Of a DNA stretch of 64,000 nt, positions 26,130 through 37,404 are shown one piece after another. This stretch comes from Vitis vinifera. Its lineage: Eukaryota; Streptophyta; Magnoliopsida; Vitales; Vitaceae. The notes beneath the pieces were generated by a model. The model was not told the DNA's origin and did no database searches. It worked only from the letters and a program-made list of their open reading frames with translations. The translations under genes and the position numbers were made by a program. The stretch lies in contig NC_081820.1 of the NCBI RefSeq assembly GCF_030704535.1, positions 26,331,001 to 26,395,000 of the forward strand. Reading direction: 5' to 3'. Numbering within the stretch: position 1 is the first letter of the stretch; each line of letters begins with the position of its first letter.

Positions 26130-26880
26130 TGATTGACTCCTGTCATAAGCACTGTTAGTGCTCACAAACTACATGAACATGAAGATTTCTTGGCCATTTC
26201 CCAGAAATTTGATACCAGACCAGCGTATAATGATCTGAAATTTAAGTATAATATGAGCATTGTTACCATTAAAACTGTTGTTGACTTGTTTGTTGAGGTG
26301 TCTTTTTTTTTTTGGGAAGGATTCAGGGTTAAGAGATAAAGGGGATTTTCTAGGCATTTGCTGGACATTTCTTTGCATACCAACATATAAATTTCAGAAT
26401 TAATTTGCAATATGCCCATGGTGTCCATTAAGAATGGTTCATTTTTTGTGTTCATTACTGGTTTTTGTTGACCAACCCTGACCATAATGAGTATTTTCTA
26501 GGCATTTTCCAGAGATTACCTTGCATGCAAGTATACAGTGATCGAATATCTGAGAATGATTTTGAGCATCATGGCCAAGAAGAATGACTAATCAGTTTGT
26601 TGGGGAACTATCCTTTCATCAAATTTCTCGGTATTTCTTGGGCATTACCTTATACCTAGCCTGCACCTAATGATCTGAGATTTGACTATAATATGATCAT
26701 AGCAACCATTATTTTTCAGGTTTTAGTTAATGAAATCTTCATAAGCAATGTTGATCTGCAGAAACTACATGATCATAAGGGGGATTTCTAGGCATTTTGA
26801 TCCGATATTCTAGTATATGTTACAATAGGAGCACATATAAAGGCCATTAAGGATGACTATATCTTAGTCTATTTTGGTTT
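26130..26880. repeat. Diverged tandem repeat, about 5 units of 130-160 bp
   Basis: Unit starts can be recognised at about 26186, 26345, 26495, 26623 and 26784 by a TTTCTAGGCATTT-like word. Each is followed by CCAGA, a TACC(A/T)-type block, a TATAATGATCTGA-like block, an ATATGAGCAT block and CCATTA-GAATG. The stretch before unit 1 (caaactacatgaacatgaag) also recurs before unit 5 (gaaactacatgatcataagg). It lies just past the stop of the minus-strand WSD gene, so it may fall in that gene's 3' region. Confidence 0.6.
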
Positions 26881-26908
26881 AGTTTTCCAGGCCTACCTAA
26901 GTCCCTTC

Positions 26909-29900
26909 TCACCGCTGGACACTCTCCTGAGCGAGTCCTTTCTTCATAACAGCAGCCTTAATGAGCTTCAGCGATTCCGCTAGATCATTGCAGAGCTGGT
27001 GAGGATCAGGAACCGCGTCTCGGTCCACTGCTAAACTGATAGTCATCATATTCATATAGCTCTGAAAATGGACTGTCAATGCCTGCAATTAATGAAGTAA
27101 AGCACTTATTAGGCCTTAATCATAGATCATATATAGGCATTAATACTCCATACAAATACTTACATGAGGGTGACCGTAAACACTGGGAGCGAGGTAAGCC
27201 ATGGGGTGGCCGTAAAAGCTAATTTCATCCACCGGACCAACCACGTTTGAGAAGGACATTGTGGTGTTGCTGAAGACTTTGTATGATATGGCAGCAGCTA
27301 CCTGTTCAGCATGCGAGAGAAATGTTTATGTAGCAAGATATTCGGCTTGCAAGCATTTGAAACAACACGGGATTCATTACATTTACCGGTACTTGAATGT
27401 GTTATTGAATTATGCAGGCTGAATTTGAGGTCAAGAGAAGTGTGGACTTAGCAAGAAATCTTTTGTTGCAAAAATGTGTGTTAATACCTTAGCTCCAAGT
27501 AAGTTTACTATGTACTTGGCACTTAGGAATGTGCATTTGGCCTCAAGGGAGCGTTTCTTTCGATCAACCGTGGCTTTAGCTTCGCGAACATAGTCCAACG
27601 GGTCATCGCGTAGGGCAATGGTGATGGGGAGGAGGGCGTAACCGATGTAATTCCCCCATTTGGTCTTGGACTTCCTCTCCATCATATCAGCCAAAGCCTG
27701 TAAAAGTACCAGTCAGTGGTGGGAGCACTACTGCTGCAAAATTTGGCATAGTTTGAAGTATAAGCCAGTTTTTTCCCAGTTGTTTATAGTTGAAATCACA
27801 GAAGATGATTCACCTCAATGGCCATGGATGGCCTGATGTTGAAGATAAGGGCTGCCCTGAATCGGAGTTTTCTCGGAAGATTGTTTCTCTTTTGCTTTGC
27901 TGCATCTTCTTCTGCATTACCCTCACCTGTTCTACCTTAAAAATAATTAGTATTGTGATTAAGTGCTCCAAAACGTACGAAAATCTTGAGAATTTTGTTA
28001 ATCACATTTCTAAAGTAAACTCACCGTATTGCCTGTTGAGATATCGGGAAAGACCTGCCTGTGTTACTCCGAGGATTACATCATTAATGGTCTATACAAA
28101 TTATAAAAAAAAAAAAATTATTGGGTTTGAACTTTTTTATCATAGAAGCTCATAAAAATAAAGATATGATATAAAGACGAACCATGTCCATGGCATTCTT
28201 GACTAGCTTTATATCGTCCAAGCTGATCGTCTTGTGCACGAACCACTTAGGGCTGAGCTCGACCCCGGGTGCACCTTTGAGTGGAGTTCTAGTGTCCCTC
28301 AAAAAAGCACTTGTTGCAATGAACATAACAACATCCACCAATGTGTTACATATCACTTGCAACACAAACCAAATGTATGACACCAACCTGATGAATCTGC
28401 CTGAGTTGCTTGATCGCTGCCTTTTCTTTGTTGGAATAGTAGGCAATGCGTTCAGGTCAGATGTTTTTCGAGTACAAGCAAGGACAAGCGACATGATTGA
28501 CATGCCATCGCCAATCGAGTGATGGATACGAAAAATTGCAGTAGATTCAGCCTCAGAGGTCTTGACATTGAGGAGGTGAATATCCCATAAGGGCTTCGAG
28601 TCATCTAGGTAGGTTTTGGTCATATTTGATATGTAGCTCTCAATAAATTGGTCCGGTGAGCCCATGTTTGGATCCACGTTTGGGATAATAATATGATCTT
28701 CTACATTTACTTTGGTCCGAATCCATCTCATCTCACCACCCATTTTATCAGCAACCTTTTTTCATGCACATGAAAAATAATAAAGTGAGTAGAGGTGGTA
28801 ATTATATATATATAAATTTTCAAACAAAAATATTATTATTGAAAAGATGGAAAATATTGTTGATTGATAAATTTGATACGAGGAATTTGCTTAATTCATT
28901 TTTAAGTAGTTAAAGTTATAAATAAATCTTTAGAAAGATATGAGTTGAAAAAAAGATATTGTGTTTTAAGTTCGGAATATGAAGGTATTTTGGTAATTAT
29001 TTTAAAAATAATTCTAAAAAATAGTTTAAATGTCAAACAAAAAGGAAAGAAACTTAATTATTATTTGGTAAATATTTTCACAAACATAAAATAGGGTGTT
29101 TTCAAAAATAAAAAATATGGTGTTTAAAAAAAATATCTTTTAATTATTTTAAGTTATTTTTTGAAATCCATTTTAAAAAATAATTATACAAATATATAAA
29201 ATGATTCAAAAATAAAACTCTAAACATAAAAATTATTTTTAAAATAGGAATATTTTAATTTTTAAATAGATTTTTGTTTTATAAAATATTAAAAAATAAT
29301 TTTAAAAAACTGTTATTAAAAACTAATTTTCAAAAATGTTTTAAAAAACAATTATAAATCATGTACTTCCTAAGCATGAAAAGCTATTTAACCCCTAAAA
29401 GACTTTTTAAAATTTCTTTTGGTAAGCTGTTTTCTCATATATCGAGTGACATATCATATTAATATTCACATTGAATCTTGCTGAGTACTTGGCATCACTT
29501 AAAATTAATGAAATCTAATGAAAATTCTCTCAATGTAAACGCTAAATAAAAAGTGTCAGTACGTACGTACTACTGACTGCTACACATGGCCTCCATTTAA
29601 GGCAGCAGCAGAGCAATCCAAAACCCAAAAATGGCTATGGCCCAGATTGCCTGCGGGGTAGTTGTCAACTGTCAATGACTCAATTGTCACCACCTACCGT
29701 TGCTTTAAATCATTTACCCTATCATTTGTGGAAACCCCCTATGCCTCAAGGTCATACCGCTCAAAAAAGCACAAATAATGAGAAGGAGCCAAAGGGTATC
29801 TAGTGAAAGTGTTTTTGTTTATTCAGTGGAAAACACACTCTTAAGTGATAAGTTAATGCCCAAACTTGCTTCACATGAAATCATAGACTAATTTTTTATT

Positions 29901-30384
29901 TACTTTTTTTGTGTTTGTCTTCTGTATGTGTTGGACTGGTTTGATTTCATTTTTTTCATTTTTTTTTTGTAAAGAACTTGCAAATATCTTTTTTGGGTCT
30001 TGCTGTTTTTCTTGTTTTCAAAAACAAAAATATGTTTTTTGAAAACAGAAATCATACACCTATCTGCCTGTACTTTATATGCATGGTATGAGTATGATAA
30101 CCTAATATGCTTACAATGCCAATGAAGGCAAAAGCCAAGTATGCAAAAATGCAAAATGTTGTACACAACTATTTTTTAGACCTTACCATTAAGCTAGAAA
30201 AGCGAGGATGCTTAATCAAAGTATGCTCCAAACCCGCCTTGATGACATGAGAGTTAAACACGGTTTTGCACCCGATAATTGCTATAATGCAGCAATTAAA
30301 TTGTCGCGTTTGGAACAAACGTGCCGCCGGACTCAATGGCTCCTCCACCTCGACCGTTGACTCGCCGCTGATGGCCTTGCCCAT
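26909..30384 (-). CDS. Wax ester synthase/diacylglycerol acyltransferase (WSD family), 7 exons, 493 aa
   Basis: Coding exons on the minus strand: 30384-30187, 28755-28183, 28091-28025, 27935-27814, 27697-27488, 27301-27164 and 27082-26909; 1482 nt, in frame throughout. The N-terminus has the family block EEPLSPAARLFQTRQFNC. The acyltransferase signature HHSIGDG (HHxxxDG, residues about 144-150) is intact. A hydrophobic stretch at about 190-218 may be a membrane segment. The C-terminal (DUF1298-type) part has NVVGPVDEISFYGHPMAYLA and ends ALTVHFQSYMNMMTISLAVD and beyond. The family joins acyl-CoA to long-chain alcohols (wax esters) or to diacylglycerol, usually at the ER, for cuticle waxes. 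Which WSD paralogue this is cannot be told, and substrate preference is unknown. The length is normal and nothing looks broken. Intron 1 is 1.43 kb and holds a MITE. Confidence 0.93.
28984..29362. mobile_element. Family I MITE-like element in WSD intron 1
   Basis: It begins TATTTTGGTAATTATTTTAA and ends taaaaaacaattataaatca, with the family I interior order (aaaataattatacaaatata). It lies wholly in the first intron of the WSD gene. Confidence 0.5.
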
Positions 30385-30400
30385 CTTTGCCTCGTCTCTA

Positions 30401-30435
30401 CCACCACCACCACCACCACCACCTCCACCTCCACC
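30401..30435. repeat. (CCA)n-type trinucleotide repeat in WSD leader
   Basis: About eleven CCA/CCT units directly upstream of the WSD start codon. On the transcribed strand this is a GGT/GGA run that would read as glycine in the same frame, but no in-frame ATG precedes it, so I place it in the leader. Confidence 0.8.
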
Positions 30436-30640
30436 TTGTATGGTGGTCCTTGTTTGAATAGAGGGCTTAGTTTGATGAGACTGTGAGTCAATACAGGACG
30501 GTTCTTTAAATGGGAGAACTGTTGGGATTTTTTTTCCTTTATCTACATTTAAGGCTCTTGTCAGGGGCTCAGGGTTTTAATGTTTGGTTCAATACTCTGT
30601 GTTGGTAGGTGAGGTTCTAGAGGGCCTCATTGATTGAGTA

Positions 30641-32808
30641 TGTAAAGCCAAGTATTTTTTTTAAAGGGTAATTTAGAAAATTCATAATAATGATATTAAA
30701 TTAATTAATTAATTAATTTAATAAAATGGAAGAGTGGTGAAAAGGTAATTTTATAAATAATACCCTAGGTATAAATAGAAAATTCTCTTCTTTTTGTTCT
30801 TTTCTTAATCGTATTCCTATTCGCAGAGAATTTCCAGAAAACGTGAAGTTGAGGTTAGATTTCAAGGTTCAAAAAACAAACCTCTATAGGTAATATTCTA
30901 ACTCCTAGATTATTATTTTAGATTCATTAGTTAATTTCAAGCACATTAGATATTTTTTTTTTGGAAAACCCCAAATCTAAATTAGGGTTAGTTTATTTTT
31001 TTTTAATTCGTTTTAATATCAAACAATGAAAATTTAAGATTTTGATTTATTATTGGAATTGGGGAGATCTTAAGTTTTTTTTTTTGAAAAAAAAAAAAAA
31101 AAGATTCCTATGAAGATTTCGATTTAGATTAGGGTTAGTTTATTATTATTTTTAATTTCGTTTTAATATCAAATAGTGAAAATTTAAGATTTTGATTTAT
31201 TGTTGAAATTTGGGAGATCTTAAGTTTTTTTTTTTAACAAAAAAAAAAAAAAATGCGTGTGCACTGGTTGAATGCGTGTGGGAACTGTGCATCCACTTTT
31301 TTTGTAAGGATTTTATGGTTGAACTCTAGTTGGTGGATTTTCACATACTTTATTATTAGGCTTTGATGGATACTTGGGTATGTAATATTTAATAGTAGCA
31401 GGACTCCGTATTGTTAGACTTTGATGGGTACTTGAGTATTGAGTACTGTATTATTTAATAATGGCAGGGCTTTGTGTTATTAGAAACAAATTGGGAATTT
31501 ATTAATTTATTTCAATAAGGAATAGATTAGTTAAATTATAGATAAATAGTAATAGTTATTCCTCTTATATTTTGTTAGGTGAAGAGTAGATTTTCAGGAT
31601 TATTTTCTCTCCAAAGTTTTTGAGGACTTCTTTTGAGGTAAGGGAAATTAATGCAATTGTTAAATTCTTTTTTGAAACAATTTTTTATATATATATATAT
31701 ACATTATTTGAAAACGTTTGAGTTATATTCTGTTTTATGCATGGATCAAACCTGTTTTGCATGAAAAGTATGTTAGAATTTTATATTATGTTTTTGACAA
31801 ATAAATGTCGAGATATTATATGTTGTAAATTTGAATAAATGAAATAAATATTTGACTCTGGTTTGTTTGACCCTTGTTAACGGGATATAATAGTTGACTT
31901 TTGGCCATTGTCAATGGGATATAATAGTTGGCCTTTACATTTCTTGGTGGGGAATGTAACTGATTTGAACCCCAGCCTCTAGGGGTTTTAGTTAGAGGTT
32001 ATTAGTACTAGTAGTATTTGGTTCTATTCACCTTAAATGAACAATTTGAGGCTAGCCACCCATTTGAAAAGTCCCACCTAATTGGGCACCTTTTGATGTT
32101 TGATGACTAGAGTAAATAAAATATTGGAATGTTTTGACTGAATTTGATATGAAATTGTTTGAATCAGAAATAAATGCATACAGTTAGAAATTTTGAATGT
32201 ATTGGCAACAAAAAAAAAATAAAAAAAAATTTACTCACAGCTTTATGAAAATGATTGATTATAATATCTCATATTTTGCAAGTGAGTTTGAAATATTTGA
32301 TCCATGATTGTATTAATGTTCCTTATTGGACTGTGAGCTCATTCCCATTTGTTGACTACTTTTCAGGTACTCTTAGTTCGGGTGAGGAGTGATGGCTAGA
32401 TTGAGAAATGATCATCATTAGGATTTGACTTAGGATTTTATGTTAGATTTTGTTTAACTGTTAGTTATGTTCATTTGGATCTTTTGGTATTTGGAAGTTA
32501 TTTGGATATTGATCCTTCAAATTTTATGTTAGATCAAAGTTGAGTTTTGAAGATTTTGAAATTTGTTCTAGTACTTGAATTATTTAAGTTTGCAAATATT
32601 TGGACAATGGATTTTGGATAGTGGATGTTTTAGTTTTGAAATTGAATTTTGAGGATTTTAGATTTTGTTCCGCTACTCTGAATAGGTATTTGATAATTGG
32701 TAATTTCCGATTACAAGATAATTGTTTGGGTCAGGTTACACTACAAGCCTTCGGGTTTGAAGTGTGAAATGACCGTCACGCCCTTAGAGTGGGTCTTGGG
32801 GCGTGACA
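30641..32808 (+). mobile_element. Probable solo LTR, about 2.17 kb (fossil)
   Basis: The segment starts TGTAAAGCCAAG and ends TTGGGGCGTGACA, whose outer nine bases are near-inverted (TGTAAAGCC / TGTCACGCC). It is flanked on both sides by the same five bases, GAGTA (30636-30640 and 32809-32813), a typical target duplication. It lacks recognisable gag or pol coding, so a single leftover LTR is the best reading. The end motif resembles Gypsy-type plant LTRs; this assignment is tentative. An internal duplication is listed separately. The intact target duplication suggests moderate age. Confidence 0.65.
30965..31232 (+). repeat. Tandem duplication inside the solo LTR
   Basis: A block running from attagggttagtttatt to gggagatcttaagttttttt occurs twice, at about 30982-31082 and 31128-31230. 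Each copy ends in a T run and the following A run. Confidence 0.8.
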
Positions 32809-32813
32809 GAGTA

Positions 32814-33306
32814 TATATTATGGTAGGGGTTAGTGAAATGCCATTGGAGTTTGGCAAACTTTAGAAGATTGGTAGGGTTCTTGATCGACTCTTTTGGCTG
32901 TGAATGAACCTCTCAGCTTCAAATTTCATTTTAACATATCGAAATGAGGATAAAAGTGTTCAGGACAAAGTTCCCACCAACCTCTTTTTTTGGACATATT
33001 ATTTTACTTTTGGTTTAGATCACAAGAAGTATTACTCAAAAAAAGAAAAAAACTAGGAAAGAGTACTTCAAGGTCTTCTATGTAGTTTATGTTGAAGAAT
33101 GAGAGAAACTATTTAAAAGCTTATGTACTTTTACATACTTCCCTTCTTGTTTCATAGAAGTAAAAGGTGAAAAATAAATTTGAAGCAAAATATGTTGGAA
33201 AAATGAATTAAATTTAATTTATGTTATTTTTATTTTTTTTATTTCCCTAACATTTGTCACTTTCTTATTATTTTTATCCACTTTTGTAAGGTCGAAAAGA
33301 ACCTTG
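32814..33306. other. Intergenic DNA
   Basis: No gene or repeat recognised between the solo LTR and the family III element. Confidence 0.3.
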
Positions 33307-33623
33307 AGCTATGTTTGATTCTTAGAAAATACCATAGAAAGAAAAAAAATATGTTAAGAAAAATAATTTCCTTAAGTTCAGTTTTACTATGAAAATATAA
33401 AAGAAAGTAAAATATAATTTAAATTAATGAGAAATTTATGTGTTTTTAAATTATTTGCTCTTTTATATAGAAGGGTTAAATAATTGAAATGAATTTGAGG
33501 TAGGATATAAAAACAATTTATTAACTTTAAATATGTTTTTTATTTTTCTTCTATTTTTTTTATCTATTTTCTTTTTTTTTTTTGCATTTTCCCTCAAACT
33601 TTTTAGGAGTCAAAATAGACTTA
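33307..33623. mobile_element. MITE-like element, family III
   Basis: It begins gctatgtttgattcttagaa and ends aggagtcaaaatagactta, imperfect inverted arms of the family III type. The interior includes ccctcaaactttt as in the 18.4-kb copy. Non-coding. Confidence 0.45.
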
Positions 33624-33720
33624 ATGTTTTCAAATGAATTACTTGATCCTTTTATTGTGAAATGTTACCTATAGATTTTATTAATACTTAATTCTTACAT
33701 AAATTATTTATAATGTTAGT

Positions 33721-33793
33721 GGGGGTGTAGCTCATATGGTAGAGCGCTCGCTTCGCATGCGAGAGGCACAGGGTTCGATTCCCTGCACCTCCA
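33721..33793 (+). tRNA. tRNA-Ala (anticodon CGC)
   Basis: A 73-nt cloverleaf with no intron. The acceptor stem GGGGGTG pairs with CACCTCC (one G-T pair), with discriminator A. The anticodon stem CTCGC/GCGAG encloses the loop TTCGCAT, giving anticodon CGC. The T arm is CAGGG-TTCGATT-CCCTG. The internal promoter boxes TAGCTCATATGG (A) and GGTTCGATTCC (B) are present, and CCA is not encoded as such beyond the discriminator. A T-rich stretch (ttttctttt, from about 33804) fits a Pol III terminator. The nuclear-type Ala sequence looks functional. Confidence 0.95.
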
Positions 33794-33801
33794 TGCTTTA
33801 T

Positions 33802-33924
33802 GCTTTTCTTTTATTTGTTTAACAACCATTTTCTAAAATAATGTTTTTATTTTCTAGTAGTGTTTTTCTTTTATTTGTTTAACAACCATTTTCTAAAACA
33901 ATGTTTTTGTTTTCTAGTAGTGCT
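33802..33924 (+). repeat. Tandem duplication, about 60-bp unit, after tRNA
   Basis: The unit containing cttttatttgtttaacaacc and ending tttctagtagtg occurs twice in a row, differing at a few bases, and starts at the tRNA terminator region. Confidence 0.85.
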
Positions 33925-33967
33925 TTGTTCTGAGTTAAAAGTCTTTCATTTTTGTTTTTCAACACCA

Positions 33968-34347
33968 TGTTTTTTGATTGGAGTTAAAAGTTTTTATTTA
34001 TTTCAATCCCACCACTAAAACTTGACAAATCCGAAGGGAATGGAATTGGAATTAGAAGATATATATAGGGAATTGAAATTAGGGGATTGAAATTTATATG
34101 AAAAATACATATAGGTTCAAATAATTGTAGAAAAATAGCATAAATATTGCTCACCATAAAACTATGCTTTTTGATTGGAGTTAAAAGTTTTTATTGATTT
34201 CAATCCTACTACTAAAACTTGACAAATCCCAAAGGGAATTGGAATCAGAAGATATTTTTTATTTTTGAAGGGGATTGGAATTTATATGACAAATGCATAT
34301 AGGTTTGACAAATAATTGTAGAAAAATAGTATAAATATTGCTCACTA
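33968..34347 (+). repeat. Direct duplication, about 185-bp unit
   Basis: Two copies (about 33968-34155 and 34165-34347) share, in order, ttttttgattggagttaaaa, ctaaaacttgacaaatcc, aatttatatgaaaaatacat (or a close variant), and aataaatattgctcac. The right copy has indels relative to the left. Confidence 0.85.
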
Positions 34348-37300
34348 AATATAATAAATATTACCACAACTAAATTTGCGATAATGTAACTAAGCAAAAA
34401 AGAAGAAAAGAAGAAAAAAAAAAGCCTTAAATATTTATCTAACTTTTATCAAAATTTACTACACCAAAATATCAAGTTCCTAAATAAAATTTTATGCTCA
34501 ACAATTAAGTAAAATACTCCATAGTACCAAGTTTAAACAAACAAAGCACATCAGACACAATAAACAAAACATCAAATAAGCAAGCCTACATGTGAAAAAA
34601 GAAGCCTAAGCCTAAAACAAGCCCATAGCTATCAACCCATAATATTTCCCAAACAAGTGCACCATAGACATTCTCTAAAGCAAAAAAACCCTTAAGAGAC
34701 TCATTGCCAAACATACTTCAAACCTTAAGCTTCTTGTTCTACTTGTCTCTCTTATACCATTTTCTTCCAATCCACCACCATGATTGTTGCCCCAAAGAGA
34801 TTAATTAATGCTATGCATTGCATGGTAATGAGGGCAATAATATCATTTTAGGTTCAATTTTAGCATTAAACACATTCCCTAACTAGCTAATTATATACTA
34901 GCTAATTATATTCTACCTTGTACATTCTTAGTTTTCTCACATTTTCCATTTTGTACTTGACACCTTAGATATTTTCATAAATAATGATGCTCATGGGAAC
35001 ATCTTAGACATTTCTATGTTAAGATAGAATCTTTAAAAACATGGCATGGTGTAATAATAAATGAATTTATTATTTATAATATGATTACAATTTTCCAATT
35101 TATCTATCTTGTTCATGCATTATACTCTAAACATTTAGGTTTGATATCTCTTATATTATATATGATTTGGGTAGATCAGCAATTATATGAAATATTTAAG
35201 TTATGAGTTTTTTGTAAGTAGATGATTAATTAGTTCATAAACTTAGACAATCCATTTGAGATTGAAGTGGTACCTCCTAATTTAAGAGATGACTGTTCTT
35301 AGTCATTAGGATGAGATTTCCATGGTGATTATATTAATGTGTATAGTTGCACATTAAACAAGACTCATGATAAATAATCCCATTGACTATTGGATAGTCA
35401 TGACCTTACAAAGTTGCTATATCGTATGAGTTATCAATCTTGAGAAAATATTTAACATATGTTAAAGTTTTTAGTGACTTTAACGTATGAATGAGACCCT
35501 AAACTGGTTATATATTTCTTATGATTTGGATTGGTGTTAATAAAGGTTGATAAATAGATATACTAAAGATAGACACCATGATGTTTTGTGATATGCTTCC
35601 ATGGATGACATTTTTTCTGTTAGTGTTCTATCATTTTATTTGCTTAGAATCGTTTCTTAGGACCCATAAAAGAACAAACGTGTAAGTGCAGAGTCCTTTG
35701 TAGGCTACTAAGGCTCCATTCTTAAGTTTGTATGGGGATCTTCGACTAACTTGTTATAAAATTAGTGCTAAAGGAATGCCCCTTTTTCTTATCTTTTTAT
35801 GCTCCTTTTATAGGTTTTTTTTTCTCCTATTATGGGAGCAAATGGATTACCCATACGAAGACATTGTGAGTCACAAGGATGAGCTAAGGGTGCCATGATG
35901 CTTGCTTTTAATGCACATTAAGTGCATAATGAGTGCTAAAGACTTTTGGGTTTCCATGATTGGACCTTGGCATATGAGATAATGATGGCATGAGTGTTCA
36001 GATGGTGGTTTCCTGAAGCCCATGTATTGACAACATTGAGTGGGAAGCCCTTACATAATTTAAGGTTTTGATCATTGAGAACCAAAATTACATTGTTTCT
36101 ACAGAAGGAGGAGAGCTAGTGATGGTGCTGGGAATCTTAATGAAGTATATTTAATGAGAGCAAAGACGCCATTTTGGATGGTGGATAAAAATTGGTGATG
36201 TAGCTATAGTTTCCTTTTTTCCTTTTATTTATTTATTTATTTTTATTGAGGAAGGAGATTTTTTTTTTCCTTGAAACAATTGAGGAGTGAAATAGTTAAC
36301 GTTGCTATGCCATTTGTTTTAAGAAGAGTACCACTCTACTAGACTTTGGTTGGTGGGTTGATTAATACAAGGTTTTAAGATTTAAATACATATTTTCAAT
36401 TTTGTGCGGGAATAGGAAAAAGAATAAGATAATATATAATGAAAGTAAATCATAATATCATGTAAAAGAGGAATCAAAATCTTGATAAGATTGAAATTTA
36501 GCTCCTATGAGCATGCATTAGATTTTAATTCCTATCCTCGTTTTAAAGAATAGGTCAAACACATTAATATTCAATGAGAAGTGGAGTAGATTGTTCGTTC
36601 CCATTCTCTATTCCAATTTTTTAAACATAATTTCATGGATGTTACAATGGGAATATAAATTATTACATCTAAGCCAATCAACCATGTCATATATAGTTAC
36701 AATATGAAGCTTGCAAGTAGATACATCATAACATTACCTTTTATCTATAGCACTTGTACCCATAACAAAACCTCAAAAACCTTGTAGCATAATAAATTTT
36801 ACCCTAGATCTACAAGGCAAATGCAAAATATTATTTTTTAACTTTCAAGGGCAAGGGAGATAGAATGTTACTCAAATCTTCTATTGAGTTATGTTATTAC
36901 ATGTATAGTTGCTTCGAGGATGCCAAGTAAGTGAATCAAGATAAAACATTAGACTATTGCATACATATATGGAAACATACAATACTAAGACACTGTGAAT
37001 GCAATTTGATTTAAGTGTATCCATGGCACCAATCAGGTCCTCATGTCCTGTGAATATAGGAAGGGCTTAGAAGACATTTGCAGAAGTTTCAATATCGTTA
37101 AAGTTCTCTACCAGCCATCACCACCACTACTGTTGAAACACTGGGCAGCCACCTTAACAACACAATATACATTTGCACATTTTATTGGCTACCATGATTT
37201 AGCAGCCAAGAGCAAGCTTGAAGATTCGATCAATCGGATGATATTGGGCTCGACTGACTTGGGGCTGAGGTCCAACCCTATATACCGATAAAGCCCATAA

Positions 37301-37400
37301 GCAGTCCTTCCATTTGCAATGTACCAGACATTATTCTGAGGCACTCGACTCTTGCAAATGCCTTAGTAGCCTCCCTATTTTTATTTATTTATTTTATAAC
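34348..37400. other. Intergenic DNA, nothing assigned
   Basis: No gene is supported. 35.05-35.65 kb has the feel of an old interspersed element, but I found no paired ends. An open frame at 37043-37291 has no domain I recognise and sits at the edge of the tandem repeat below. Confidence 0.3.
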
Positions 37401-37404
37401 AAAT

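Larger units (their letters stand above)
21850..26130. other. AT-rich intergenic DNA with MITE cluster
   Basis: No gene is supported between the BOBBER-like and WSD genes. The stretch holds four short palindromic elements (family II), one family I element and a (TTA)n microsatellite, listed separately. Open frames here are low complexity. Confidence 0.5.

Noticed and set aside
37043-37291. 82-codon frame near the 37-kb repeat, considered as a WSD or kinase fragment
   Set aside because: No motif of either family can be aligned by eye.
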